Shown here: in pieces, positions 16,438-24,278 of the stretch
How the letters are laid out: every line of letters starts with the position of its first letter
Position numbering within the stretch: the first letter of the stretch is position 1
Position numbers and translations under genes: made by a program
Origin: Streptomyces sp. CC0208
GTDB taxonomy: Bacteria > Actinomycetota > Actinomycetes > Streptomycetales > Streptomycetaceae
Length of the DNA: 64,000 nucleotides
NCBI RefSeq assembly: GCF_003443735.1
Contig: NZ_CP031969.1
Span: 1,488,001-1,552,000, forward strand
Direction of reading: 5' to 3'
The notes under the pieces: model-generated
Database searches by the model: none
What the model was told of the DNA's origin: nothing
The model's input: only the letters and a program-made list of their open reading frames with translations

Positions 16438-16689
16438 TCAGTCCAGCGCCGGTGTCGCCGACTCCCCCGCCTTGCGCTCCCGCGCGCCCTCACGGGTCCG
16501 GCCCGCGGCCACCGTCCGGCGCGGGTTGCGGCGCAGGTACTCGCCCTCGAGGCGGGCCATGCGCTGGTTGTGGGCACTGAGCGCGTCGTTCGAGCCGTGG
16601 AGCAGCGTTTCGTGCCGGGTGCGATGGATCGTCTCCAGCTCTTTCATGAGCTGGTGGTCGTCCAACCGGCTGGGGTCGACTCCGGTCAT
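16438..16689 (-). CDS. DUF6158-like small protein
   Basis: An 83-residue helical protein starting MTGVDPSRLDDHQLMKELET, with IHRTRHETLLHGSNDALSAH and EGEYLRRNPRRTV, a pattern I know from the Streptomyces DUF6158 family; function unknown. I prefer ATG 16689 because family members start MTGV; an ATG at 16719 would add ten residues. It diverges from the ribosome-hibernation-factor gene, and a palindrome CGGGTACCCG lies between the two starts. Confidence 0.65.
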   Translation of the reverse strand: MTGVDPSRLDDHQLMKELETIHRTRHETLLHGSNDALSAHNQRMARLEGEYLRRNPRRTVAAGRTREGARERKAGESATPALD

Positions 16690-16707
16690 CGTGGTGTCCC
16701 GCTCGTC

Positions 16708-16732
16708 GTGTTCGTTCATGTGCTTCGGGTAC
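16708..16732 (+). promoter_or_regulatory. Putative SigB-type promoter of the hibernation-factor gene
   Basis: GTGT, 15 bases, GGGTAC at 16727-16732, the same spacing as the promoter at 12801. The -10 is inside the palindrome CGGGTACCCG. It lies about 50 bases before ATG 16785. Ribosome hibernation under general stress control would make biological sense. Confidence 0.55.
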
Positions 16733-16784
16733 CCGCCCCGCACGCATTACCGCACTGCCCCCGAGCGGCATCCGGGAGGGAAAC

Positions 16785-17888
16785 ATGGATCTCGCTTTCC
16801 TGCATCCACTCTACGAACATCCGGGCCCCTGGGCCTCCGTCTACGTCGACACGTCCCGGCATACGGAGGACACCCCCCACGAACGGCATCTCGCGGCGCT
16901 GGCGGCCTCCCGCGAGCTGTCCGTGCAGGGAGCCGACGAGAAGACCTGCGTGGCCGTACGAGAGGCGCTGGAGGAACTGCGGCACTCGTCCGAACCGCAC
17001 GGCCGGGCCGTCTTCGCCCGGGCCGGCGAAGTCGTCCTGGACCCCCCTCTGACCAGGTCACCCGAGGGCAGCCTGGTCCGCTGGGCCCCGCTGCCGCACA
17101 CCGCGCCCCTGCTGGAGCTGGCCGGCGAGGACCCGCTGTGCGTGGTGGCGTACGTCGACCGCAAGGGCGCCGACTTCGAACTGCGCGGGGCGCTCGTCCG
17201 GCAGGGTGCAGGCACGGTCACCGGCAGGCAGTGGCCCGTCCACCGCACGAGCAGCTCCGACTGGTCGGAGCGGCACTTCCAGCTGCGGGTGGAGAACACC
17301 TGGGAGCACAACGCGGCCGAGATCGCCGACGCGCTGGCCGCTTGCCAGGAGGAGACCGGCGCCGACGTGCTGATCCTGGTCGGTGACGAGCGGGAGAAGC
17401 GGTCGGTGCACGAGCGGCTGCCCAAGGCGCTGCAGGACCGGGTCGTGGAGGCCGAGCACGGCGCCGGGAGCCGGCTGCTCGACGAGGACGTGGAGCGGGC
17501 CCGTGCCGAGTACGTACGGCAGCGCACGGAGCGGGAGCTGGAACGGTTCCTCGCGGCCCGCGCACCGGGCGACGACGGCCGTCCCGGGGCCGTGGAAGGC
17601 GTTCCCGCGCTGGTCGAGGCCGCACGTGAGCACCGTATCGACGAGCTCCTGATCCGCCCGGACGGGCCCGACGCGCACCGCGAGGTGTGGGTCGGCGAGG
17701 ACGCCGACCAGCTGGCGGTCCGCCGTACGGATCTGAAGATCCTCGGTGAACAGAACTCCTGGTCGGCCCGGGCGGACGACGCGCTGATCAGGTCGGCGGT
17801 CGCGACGGGCGCTCCGGCGCTCTCGGTGACCCCGGTGGCCGAGGAGGCGCCGGTGGGCGGCCTGGGCGCTCTGCTGCGCTGGGCCTGA
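16785..17888 (+). CDS. Rv2629/Balon-like ribosome hibernation factor (bacterial aeRF1 family)
   Basis: A 367-residue protein resembling mycobacterial Rv2629 and the bacterial aeRF1-like (baeRF) family. The N-terminal region starts LHPLYEHPGPWASVYVDTSR; the middle RNase-H-like domain has VVAYVDRKGADFELRGALVR and WSERHFQLRVENTWEHNAAE; the C-terminal L7Ae-like part contains VEAAREHRIDELLIRPDG. Homologues such as Balon occupy the ribosomal A site in dormant cells. No GGQ peptide-release motif is present, consistent with hibernation rather than termination. GGGAGG precedes ATG 16785. It is a single gene ended by the strong hairpin at 17899. Confidence 0.8.
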   Translation: MDLAFLHPLYEHPGPWASVYVDTSRHTEDTPHERHLAALAASRELSVQGADEKTCVAVREALEELRHSSEPHGRAVFARAGEVVLDPPLTRSPEGSLVRWAPLPHTAPLLELAGEDPLCVVAYVDRKGADFELRGALVRQGAGTVTGRQWPVHRTSSSDWSERHFQLRVENTWEHNAAEIADALAACQEETGADVLILVGDEREKRSVHERLPKALQDRVVEAEHGAGSRLLDEDVERARAEYVRQRTERELERFLAARAPGDDGRPGAVEGVPALVEAAREHRIDELLIRPDGPDAHREVWVGEDADQLAVRRTDLKILGEQNSWSARADDALIRSAVATGAPALSVTPVAEEAPVGGLGALLRWA

Positions 17889-17898
17889 GACGCTTCGG

Positions 17899-17931
17899 AC
17901 GGGCTCGGTGACCCTCGGTCACCGGGCCCGT
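17899..17931. terminator. Bidirectional terminator between convergent genes
   Basis: ACGGGCTCGGTGACC-CTC-GGTCACCGGGCCCGT: a 15-base stem with one wobble and a three-base loop. It starts 11 bases after the hibernation-factor stop. The stop codon of the convergent ABC-F gene (17919-17921) lies inside the right arm, so it can end transcription from both sides. Confidence 0.8.
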
Positions 17932-19541
17932 TCCACGCGTCGCTCGTCCCACACCGGCTCCGGCGTCTCACGCACCCGCCCGTCCGAGCCGAAGACCAGG
18001 AACCGGTCGAAGGACCGCGCGAACCAGCGGTCGTGGGTGACCGCGAGGACCGTGCCGTCGAAGGCCTCCAGGCCCTCCTGGAGGGCCTCGGCGGACTCCA
18101 GGTCGAGGTTGTCCGTGGGCTCGTCCAGGAGCAGCGCGGTGACGCCCTGGAGCTCCAGCAGGAGGATCTGGAAGCGGGCCTGCTGGCCGCCGGAGAGCCG
18201 GTCGAAGTTCTGCTCGGCCTGGCCGGTCAGTTCGTAGCGGCGCAGCCGGGACATCGCGGCACCGCGGTCCTGGGCGTGCTCCTTCCAGAGGATGTCGAGG
18301 AGGGTGCGGCCGAAGAGCTCGGGGTGGGCGTGCGTCTGCGCGAAGTGGCCGGGCACGACCCGCGCGCCCAGCTTCCACTGCCCGGTGTGCGCCACCGTGG
18401 CGTCCCCCGCCAGCAGCCGCAGGAAGTGCGACTTGCCGGAGCCGTTGGAGCCGAGGACGGCGACGCGTTCGCCGTAGAAGACCTCCAGGTCGAAGGGCTT
18501 CATCAGGCCGGTCAGTTCAAGTCCCGCGCAGGTGACGGCCCTTACGCCGGTGCGGCCGCCCTTGAGCCGCATGGTGATGTCCTGCTCGCGCGGCGGCTCG
18601 GGCGGCGGTCCGGCCTCCTCGAACTTGCGCAGCCGGGTCTGGGCCGCCTGGTAGCGCGAGGACAGCTCATGGCTGATGCTGGCCGCCTGGCGGAGGTTGA
18701 GCACCAGCTTCTTGAGCTGCGCGTGCTTCTCGTCCCAGCGCCGGCGCAACTCCTCGAAACGGGCGAAGCGTTCGCGCCGCGCCTCGTGATAGGTGGCGAA
18801 TCCGCCGCCGTGCACCCAGGCGTCCGCACCGGCGGGCGAGGGTTCCACGGAGACGATCTTCTCGGCGGCCCGCGAGAGCAGTTCCCGGTCGTGGGAGACG
18901 AACAGGACGGTCTTGCGGGTCTCCTTCAGCCGCTCCTCCAGCCAGCGCTTGCCGGGCACGTCGAGGTAGTTGTCCGGCTCGTCGAGCAGCAGCACCTCGT
19001 CCGTGCCGCGCAGCAGCGCCTCCAGCACGAGCCGCTTCTGCTCGCCGCCGGACAGCGTCCGCACCTGCCGGAACTGCGCCTTGTCGTAGGGCACCCCGAG
19101 CGCGGCCGTGGTGCACATGTCCCACAGCGTCTCGGACTCGTACCCGCGCACCTCGGCCCAGTCGGACAGGGCCTGCGCGTACTTCAGCTGGGCGGCCTCG
19201 TCGTCCACGGTCATGATCAGGTGCTCGGCCCGGTCGACGGCCTGCGCGGCCTCCTGGATCCGGGGCGGCGCGACCGACACGAGCAGGTCCCGTACGGTCG
19301 TCTCGTCCCGTACGGACCCCACGAACTGGCGCATCACGCCCAGACCGCCGCTCACGGTGACCGTCCCGCCGTGCGGTTTCAGCTCGCCGGAGATCAGCCG
19401 CAGCAGGGTCGTCTTGCCGGCGCCGTTGGGCCCGACGAGGGCCACCACGGCCCCTTCGCCCACCCGGAACGACACATCGCCGAGCAGCGCCCTCCCGTCG
19501 GGGAGGTAGTACTCGAGATGCGCGGCTTCCAGATGTCCCAT
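17919..19541 (-). CDS. ABC-F family ATPase
   Basis: A 540-residue soluble protein with two ABC ATPase domains and no membrane segment, the ABC-F arrangement acting on ribosomes (translation factors such as EttA, or antibiotic-resistance proteins). Domain 1: Walker A GPNGAGKTTLL, signature LSGGEQKRL, Walker B LLLDEPDNYLD. A charged linker with ELRRRWDEKHAQLKKL follows. Domain 2: GSNGSGKSHFL, LSGGQQARF, LLLDEPTDNLD. ATG 19541 gives the usual MGHLEAAHLEYYLPDG start; an in-frame ATG at 19550 is possible. Whether it gives drug resistance or general ribosome rescue cannot be told from sequence. Confidence 0.9.
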   Translation of the reverse strand: MGHLEAAHLEYYLPDGRALLGDVSFRVGEGAVVALVGPNGAGKTTLLRLISGELKPHGGTVTVSGGLGVMRQFVGSVRDETTVRDLLVSVAPPRIQEAAQAVDRAEHLIMTVDDEAAQLKYAQALSDWAEVRGYESETLWDMCTTAALGVPYDKAQFRQVRTLSGGEQKRLVLEALLRGTDEVLLLDEPDNYLDVPGKRWLEERLKETRKTVLFVSHDRELLSRAAEKIVSVEPSPAGADAWVHGGGFATYHEARRERFARFEELRRRWDEKHAQLKKLVLNLRQAASISHELSSRYQAAQTRLRKFEEAGPPPEPPREQDITMRLKGGRTGVRAVTCAGLELTGLMKPFDLEVFYGERVAVLGSNGSGKSHFLRLLAGDATVAHTGQWKLGARVVPGHFAQTHAHPELFGRTLLDILWKEHAQDRGAAMSRLRRYELTGQAEQNFDRLSGGQQARFQILLLELQGVTALLLDEPTDNLDLESAEALQEGLEAFDGTVLAVTHDRWFARSFDRFLVFGSDGRVRETPEPVWDERRVERAR

Positions 19542-19618
19542 GGGGCGCATTGTCGACGCGCGGACGGGACCAGGGCAAACGCATATCTCCTGCCACCGAG
19601 CAAGCACCCCGGGGGCGG

Positions 19619-19642
19619 GTACCCGGAGAAGCTGCCCGAGGC
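19619..19642 (-). promoter_or_regulatory. Putative SigB-type promoter of the ABC-F gene
   Basis: On the minus strand GCCT, 14 bases, GGGTAC, fitting GNNT-N14-GGGTAC, about 78 bases upstream of ATG 19541. The -10 lies in a GGGTACCC palindrome that could also be read on the plus strand, but there the -35 does not fit. Confidence 0.4.
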
Positions 19643-19776
19643 CCTCACCGTGTACCGGCCGCCGTCCGGGAGCTGATTATCCGTCAGTCCACATGTTAAT
19701 ACTGGGGTCTCACCATGCGACATGCGGGCGTACGGTTCCTGGTATCGACGGACTTGCCGAAAAGGGGAGCTCAGCC

Positions 19777-20610
19777 ATGTCTGGACCACAGGGGAAGCCG
19801 CGGGAGACCGCCGTCTACACACACGGTCACCACGAGTCCGTACTCCGCTCGCACACCTGGCGCACCGCCGCCAACTCGGCGGCCTACCTGCTCGGTTCGC
19901 TCAAGCCCCACATGAAGGTCCTGGACATCGGCTGCGGACCCGGCACGATCACCGCGGACCTGGCGGCCCTGGTCCCGGACGGGCAGGTCACGGGCGTGGA
20001 CCACGCGCCCGGCATCCTGGACCAGGCGCGCGCCACAGCCGCCGAGCGGCATCTGACGAACGTCGACTTCGCGGTCGCCGACGTGCACGCGCTGGACTTC
20101 CCGGACGACACCTTCTGCGTGGTCCACGCCCACCAGGTGCTCCAGCACGTCGGGGACCCGGTGCAGGCACTGCGCGAGATGAGGCGGGTCACCAGGCCGG
20201 GCGGACTCATCGCGGTGCGCGACTCGGACTACGCGGCCATGACCTGGTACCCGGCCTCCGCGGGGCTGGACGACTGGCTGGACCTGTACCGCCGGGTGGC
20301 CCGGGCCAACGGCGGTGAGCCGGACGCCGGCCGGCGACTGAAGTCCTGGGCGCTGCGGGCGGGCCTGACGGACATCACCGCGAGCTCCGGCACCTGGACC
20401 TACTCCACCGCCGAGGAGCGGGAGTGGTGGAGCGGGCTGTGGGCGGACCGCACGGTGGCCTCGGCGTACGCGCGGCGGGCCACCGAGGGCGGCCACGCCA
20501 CCGCCGAACGGCTGCGGGCCGTCTCGGAGGCCTGGCGGGACTGGGGCAGGAAGGACGACGGGTGGTTCTGTGTGCTGCACGGAGAGATTCTGTGCCGAAA
20601 GGAAGTCTGA
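19777..20610 (+). CDS. Class I SAM-dependent methyltransferase
   Basis: A 277-residue UbiE/COQ5-type methyltransferase. The SAM-binding motif I is VLDIGCGPGTITADLA, motif II VTGVDHAPGILDQA, and post-motif elements are FAVADVHALDFPDDTF and VLQHVGDPVQALREM. The acceptor is unknown. AGGGGAG lies seven bases upstream of ATG 19777. The following hydrophobic-protein gene starts 43 bases after it, with a small hairpin in the gap. The 235-base stretch upstream shows no recognisable gene. Confidence 0.88.
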   Translation: MSGPQGKPRETAVYTHGHHESVLRSHTWRTAANSAAYLLGSLKPHMKVLDIGCGPGTITADLAALVPDGQVTGVDHAPGILDQARATAAERHLTNVDFAVADVHALDFPDDTFCVVHAHQVLQHVGDPVQALREMRRVTRPGGLIAVRDSDYAAMTWYPASAGLDDWLDLYRRVARANGGEPDAGRRLKSWALRAGLTDITASSGTWTYSTAEEREWWSGLWADRTVASAYARRATEGGHATAERLRAVSEAWRDWGRKDDGWFCVLHGEILCRKEV

Positions 20611-20616
20611 AACGCA

Positions 20617-20637
20617 CATTCCGGGAAACTCGGAATG
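20617..20637 (+). terminator. Small hairpin between methyltransferase and hydrophobic-protein genes
   Basis: CATTCCG-GGAAACT-CGGAATG, a perfect seven-base stem seven bases after the methyltransferase stop and just before the ribosome binding site of the next gene. It may weaken read-through or mark a processing point. Confidence 0.4.
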
Positions 20638-20652
20638 CAGGAGGTTCAGATT

Positions 20653-20823
20653 ATGATTGCCATCCTGCTCGTTCTGCTTCTGGTGCTGATTCTTTTCGGC
20701 GCCGGTTTCGCGGTGAAGATTCTCTGGTGGATCGCACTGGCTGTGCTCGTCCTGTGGTTGCTGGGGTTCCTGATGCGTGGGACGACATCGTCCGGAGGCA
20801 GGGGTCGTTGGTACAGGTGGTGA
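20653..20823 (+). CDS. Hydrophobic small membrane protein
   Basis: A 56-residue protein that is almost entirely membrane: MIAILLVLLLVLILFGAGFA then ILWWIALAVLVLWLLGFLMR, ending in a glycine-rich RGRWYRW tail. Two helices form a hairpin in the membrane. Proteins like this are annotated only as hydrophobic protein in Streptomyces and, as I recall, are stress inducible and sit beside gvp genes. GGAGG lies eight bases before ATG 20653, which is why I do not use the earlier ATG 20635. It converges on gvpK with 13 bases between the stops. Confidence 0.75.
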   Translation: MIAILLVLLLVLILFGAGFAVKILWWIALAVLVLWLLGFLMRGTTSSGGRGRWYRW

Positions 20824-20827
20824 CGTT

Positions 20828-20847
20828 CCCGGGAACTCATTCCCGGG
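20828..20847. terminator. Hairpin between the hydrophobic-protein gene and gvpK
   Basis: CCCGGGAA-CTCA-TTCCCGGG, a perfect eight-base stem and four-base loop between two convergent genes. The gvpK stop codon (20837-20839) lies in the loop, so it can serve as the end of both transcripts. Confidence 0.55.
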
Positions 20848-21124
20848 GAAGCAACGGCCCCAGCGGCCCGAGGTCCAGGTTCAGGTCCTCGGGCCGCAGT
20901 CCGTACCGCTCGCGCAGTTCGGTCATGCGCTCGTCGAGGAGCATGAGGGTGAGACCGATCCGCTCCTCCTGCTCCTCGCTCAGGTCGCCCTCGTCGAACC
21001 GGCGCAGCGCCTGGCGCTCCATGAGCTGTCGCAGCAGCTCCACGACGGTCAGCACAAGCTTGACCAGGTCACGCTCGACCGTGTCGGGCTCCAGGTCCAT
21101 CCGGTTGCTGCGTCGGGTCGTCAC
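20837..21124 (-). CDS. gvpK: Gas vesicle protein GvpK
   Basis: A 95-residue GvpK, last gene of the gas-vesicle operon. The core DTVERDLVKLVLTVVELLRQ, LMERQALRRFDEGDLSEEQE and ERIGLTLMLLDERM is the conserved GvpK family region. GvpK is needed for vesicle assembly in model systems but its exact task is unclear. The GTG start overlaps the gvpS stop (GTGA), which rules out a longer N-terminus in this frame. The length is near the normal minimum for the family. Confidence 0.92.
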   Translation of the reverse strand: MTTRRSNRMDLEPDTVERDLVKLVLTVVELLRQLMERQALRRFDEGDLSEEQEERIGLTLMLLDERMTELRERYGLRPEDLNLDLGPLGPLLPRE

Positions 21125-21309
21125 AACAACTCCTCCCACGGTGAGGGAACTTGAGCGTTGACCGAGCTGATCAGCGCGTTGAGGTCGATGCGCACGAGGT
21201 CGACGTCCGCGATCCGCAGGGTGATGTCCCCGGTGATGACGACCCCGCCGGCCAGCAGCCGGTCGAGCAGGTCGACAAGGGCCACCTCGCGGCGCTCGAT
21301 GACGGTCAC
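21121..21309 (-). CDS. gvpS: Gas vesicle protein GvpS (GvpA/J family)
   Basis: A 62-residue member of the GvpA/GvpJ family: VALVDLLDRLLAGGVVITGD then ITLRIADVDLVRIDLNALIS. It keeps the two short strands and helices of the GvpA core but is shorter, like a minor structural or nucleating subunit. Coupled at both ends by GTGA overlaps to gvpL and gvpK. Confidence 0.9.
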   Translation of the reverse strand: MTVIERREVALVDLLDRLLAGGVVITGDITLRIADVDLVRIDLNALISSVNAQVPSPWEELL

Positions 21310-22076
21310 GGCTGCTGTTCCTCCCCCGCGAAGGAATAGGCCGCCCAGGGCCCTGTGAGTTCCACCCGCATTCCCGGGAGTTCACCCTTGGTGCGGTCCA
21401 CCATTTCCACGAATTCCTCGGACTCGCCGCGCGGCACGAGATAGGCCGCATTCAGAATGTTCTGTCCGGAGGCTCCGGACAGCGTGGGATTCTGCGGGGC
21501 GTGCAGCCGCGCGTCCTCGGCATATCCGGAAAGCGTTTCGTGCAGCTGGGTCGCGAAGGCCTCCGCCTGCTGCCACATCTCCTCGTGCGAACGCACGCTC
21601 TGCCGCCGCTGCCGCAGATAGTCCCGGCCCGAGACCGGCTTGGCCGGCGTCTCGGCGGGCTCCGCGCGGTCTGGGGCGGCCGTCTCGGCGTACACCTTGA
21701 CGCCCCACTCCACCCGGTCATGAAGCCGGTCGAGGGTGCGCCGGAAGCTTTCCTCGCGTTCCTCGATCATCACGCGGACACCGCTGTCGTCACGGAACAC
21801 GGTGCCGAGCCGGAGCGGCAGCGGGGTGGTGACGACGGTGAGCGCGTCGATCACGCTCTGGTGCGCGCGCACGGTCCCGGTCAGCCAGTCCAGGTCCTCG
21901 AGATGCCTGCGGAGCGGTTCTTCGGCGAAGTCCCGCTCCGGCACATGGCTGACGACGGCCACCAGCCCGTGGTGGTGCAGCAGTCGGGGCGGGTCACCGG
22001 CCACCCCGGCCAGCTGGGCCTGCAACGGGGTGCCGAAGGGGTGGCAGACGGCGTACACGTACCGCAGTCCGGTCAT
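21306..22076 (-). CDS. gvpL: Gas vesicle protein GvpL (GvpL/GvpF family)
   Basis: A 256-residue protein of the GvpL/GvpF family: N-terminal RYVYAVCHPFGTP, the conserved VTTPLPLRLGTVF strand and C-terminal ELTGPWAAYSFAGEE, the typical L/F ending. GvpF/L proteins sit at the growing vesicle tip or act as assembly chaperones. This is the second L/F gene of the operon (gvpF is at 24546-25316), as in other Streptomyces. Overlaps gvpJ by ATGA and gvpS by GTGA. Confidence 0.92.
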   Translation of the reverse strand: MTGLRYVYAVCHPFGTPLQAQLAGVAGDPPRLLHHHGLVAVVSHVPERDFAEEPLRRHLEDLDWLTGTVRAHQSVIDALTVVTTPLPLRLGTVFRDDSGVRVMIEEREESFRRTLDRLHDRVEWGVKVYAETAAPDRAEPAETPAKPVSGRDYLRQRRQSVRSHEEMWQQAEAFATQLHETLSGYAEDARLHAPQNPTLSGASGQNILNAAYLVPRGESEEFVEMVDRTKGELPGMRVELTGPWAAYSFAGEEQQP

Positions 22077-22411
22077 GAACTCTCCTCCTCGGCACGGCGG
22101 CTGGGCTCCAGCTCCTCCAGGCGCGCGAGCCGTTCGCGCAACTCGCTGTTCTCCCGGGCGAGTTCGTCACGGCGGGCGCGGGAGGACAACGCCGGGTCGT
22201 CCTCCCACCAGTCGATCCCCATCTCCTTGGCCTTGTCGACCGAGGCGACGATGAGCCGCAGTTTGATGGTGAGCAGCTCGATGTCGAGCAGGTTGATGCG
22301 GATGTCTCCCGCGATGACGATGCCCTTGTCCAGCACACGCTCCAGGATGTCGGCCAGGTTGGCGCCGCTCCCCTGACCGTAGGGATCCGGGAGCCGGCTG
22401 GGCATGCTCAT
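22073..22411 (-). CDS. gvpJ: Gas vesicle protein GvpJ
   Basis: A 112-residue GvpJ. The GvpA-like core is ANLADILERVLDKGIVIAGD, IRINLLDIELLTIKLRLIVA and SVDKAKEMGIDWW; the remainder is a charged coiled-coil tail (ARENSELRERLARLEELEPS). GvpJ is a minor component thought to shape or start the vesicle tip. The ATG at 22411 overlaps the gvpZ stop; ATG 22405 is two codons on. Confidence 0.92.
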   Translation of the reverse strand: MSMPSRLPDPYGQGSGANLADILERVLDKGIVIAGDIRINLLDIELLTIKLRLIVASVDKAKEMGIDWWEDDPALSSRARRDELARENSELRERLARLEELEPSRRAEEESS

Positions 22412-23529
22412 CGTCGGCTCCCACCCTCCGCGTACTCGTCTTCCTCTTCTTCCTCGGGCACCTCTTCCTCGGACATCTCTTCCTCGTCCTCGGGAGCCTC
22501 ATCCGCGGGAGCCTCGTCCTCGGGCTCCTCCTCCTCGTCGTACTCCTCGTACTCGTCCTCGGGCTCGCCCTCCTCCTCGGGCTCGTCCTCGGTCTCGTAC
22601 TCGGCTTCGGGGCCCTCCTGCTCTTCCTCGTCCTCTTCCTCGGTGCCCTCGGCCTCTTCTTCCTCCGCCACCGCGTCCTCGTGGCTCTTGACGACCTCGC
22701 TGTCCTGGATCTCGCCGCGCCAGCCGTCCTCCGCCTCCCCCTTGAGGGTGATGAAGCGGGCGAAGTTCTTGAGGTCCAGCCGGGCCCGGCGGCCCTGGGC
22801 GCGCCAGATGTTGCCGGTCTTCTCGAACAGGCCCTGGGGGTAGTACTCGATCACCAGCAGGACGCGGGTGAGCTTGTCGGCGAGCTTGTGGAAGGAGACG
22901 ACGCCCTTGGTCGTGCCCTTGGCACCCTCCGACGTCCACTGGATCCGTTCGTCGGGAATCTGCTCGGTGGTGGTGGCCTTCCAGTTGCGGTTGGACCAGA
23001 AGATCTTCATCTGCCAGTCGCTGTGGGTGTCGTCGGCGCGGTTCGCGCTCTTGACGCCCTTCGCGAAGGTGGAGAAGTCCTGGTACTGCGTCCACTGGTC
23101 GTAGGCCGTGCGCAGGTCCACGCCGACATCGATGAACTCGATGATCACCATGGGCTTCTGACCGGACCCGCTCTTGCGCTTGCCCTTGCCGCCGCCGAGG
23201 TTCTTGAAGGCGCCGACCACCTTGTCCTTGGCATGCGAGAAGCCGAGCTCGGCCGCGCTGCGCATGGGCCCCTTGCCCTCGGCGAGCTTGCGGCCGCCGT
23301 CGAGGGCGAGCTTGGCGAAGCCGGGGCTGTTGCCCTCGGCGATGTCGTTGAGCTTGCCGGTGGTCTCGCCGAGCTTGCGGCCGACGCCGACCAGCATGCG
23401 CTGGGCCTGCGCGGAGACGTACTCCTGCAGCTCGGTCTTGAGCCGGTCGGCGGCCTCGCTGTGGGCCATGTCGGTGAGCGGGTTGCTCTTCGCCTTGTCG
23501 GTGGCGTTCCGGGCGGTGTCGGTCATCAC
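22408..23529 (-). CDS. gvpZ: Gas vesicle cluster protein GvpZ, SRPBCC domain with acidic tail
   Basis: About 373 residues in three parts: an N-terminal helical region (LKTELQEYVSAQAQRMLVGV), a basic linker GGGKGKRKSGSG, an SRPBCC/polyketide-cyclase-like domain (VIIEFIDVGVDLRTAYDQWT, AEDGWRGEIQDSEVV) and a C-terminal tail of about 100 residues that is mostly glutamate and aspartate. SRPBCC domains bind hydrophobic ligands, so GvpZ may chaperone gas vesicle proteins; this is inference. It begins with GTG-ATG at the gvpY stop. The acidic tail could pair with the lysine-rich tail of GvpY. Confidence 0.88.
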   Translation of the reverse strand: MMTDTARNATDKAKSNPLTDMAHSEAADRLKTELQEYVSAQAQRMLVGVGRKLGETTGKLNDIAEGNSPGFAKLALDGGRKLAEGKGPMRSAAELGFSHAKDKVVGAFKNLGGGKGKRKSGSGQKPMVIIEFIDVGVDLRTAYDQWTQYQDFSTFAKGVKSANRADDTHSDWQMKIFWSNRNWKATTTEQIPDERIQWTSEGAKGTTKGVVSFHKLADKLTRVLLVIEYYPQGLFEKTGNIWRAQGRRARLDLKNFARFITLKGEAEDGWRGEIQDSEVVKSHEDAVAEEEEAEGTEEEDEEEQEGPEAEYETEDEPEEEGEPEDEYEEYDEEEEPEDEAPADEAPEDEEEMSEEEVPEEEEEDEYAEGGSRR

Positions 23530-24278
23530 TCACCGCCTCCCTTCGGCAGTCGGGCCCGGGTACTCCGGCCGGCCCCCCTGGCCGAGGTCGCCTTCTTGGC
23601 GGCCGTCTTCTTCGCCGTGGTCTTCTTGGCCGCGGTCTTCTTGCCGGCCGTGCGGCCCGGGCTCTGCGCCGCCTTCTTCGCGGGCGGCTTGCGGCCCGGC
23701 TCCTTCTTCGCGGCCGTCTTCTTGGCCGGGGCCTTCTTGGCGGTCTTCTTCGCCGCGGCCGGAGCCTCGTCCCGCTCGTCCTCGTCGGCCTCGGCCTCGT
23801 CGTCCTCGTGCTCGTCCGAGGGCTCCTCGTCCGCCTCGTCGGTCTCCTCGTCCTCGTCGACCTCGTCCGAGGGCTCCTCGTCGGCCTCGGCCTCAGCGGT
23901 CTCCGTCTCCTCCTCGGGCTCCTCGTCCTCGTCGTCGGAGAGGCCCGGCACGTCCGGCGCCACGCCGGAGAGCTGATCACGGACCTCGGCGGTGCGGCCG
24001 TGCAGCCGGTCGGCGATCGCGTCGATCTGCCGCTCCACCATGGCCCCGGAGGCCGCCTTGCCGACGCCTCGCAGGTCCTCGCGGAGCGTGTCGCCTATCT
24101 CCTTGAACTGCGGGTTCTTCAACAGTTGCTGGGAGACCAGATCAGCCACGGCCCGCGGGCTCAGATGCATCCGCTTGCCGGCCACGAGCGTGCCGACGGC
24201 GAACGCCAGTTTCAGTTTCTTCGTGCGCCCGAGGAGATATCCGGCCCCTACGGCGAGGCCCAGTCCTGTTCGGTTCAT
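23526..24278 (-). CDS. gvpY: Gas vesicle cluster protein GvpY with acidic segment and histone-H1-like tail
   Basis: A 250-residue protein. The first 100 residues are helical (MNRTGLGLAVGAGYLLGRTK, LVSQQLLKNPQFKEIGDTLR, AIADRLHGRTAEVRDQLSG). Then come about 75 residues dominated by Glu and Asp, and finally about 75 residues of alternating Ala/Lys (AAKKTAKKAPAKKTAAKKEP), like histone H1 C-termini. Such a split charge layout suggests self- or partner-association. GvpY is specific to actinobacterial gas-vesicle clusters and its role is unknown. The start overlaps gvpG (ATGA). Confidence 0.88.
   Translation of the reverse strand: MNRTGLGLAVGAGYLLGRTKKLKLAFAVGTLVAGKRMHLSPRAVADLVSQQLLKNPQFKEIGDTLREDLRGVGKAASGAMVERQIDAIADRLHGRTAEVRDQLSGVAPDVPGLSDDEDEEPEEETETAEAEADEEPSDEVDEDEETDEADEEPSDEHEDDEAEADEDERDEAPAAAKKTAKKAPAKKTAAKKEPGRKPPAKKAAQSPGRTAGKKTAAKKTTAKKTAAKKATSARGAGRSTRARLPKGGGE

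Noticed and set aside
19586-19676. Open plus-strand tail reading LLPPSKHPGGGYPEKLPEAL then TVYRPPS and stop, between the ABC-F and methyltransferase genes
   Set aside because: It looks protein-like, but it is the end of a long antisense frame of the ABC-F gene and I cannot match it to a family.
22440-24260. Simple-sequence repeats as a CRISPR or satellite array
   Set aside because: The repetitive DNA is codon usage for Glu/Asp and Ala/Lys tails of GvpZ and GvpY, without regular spacers.
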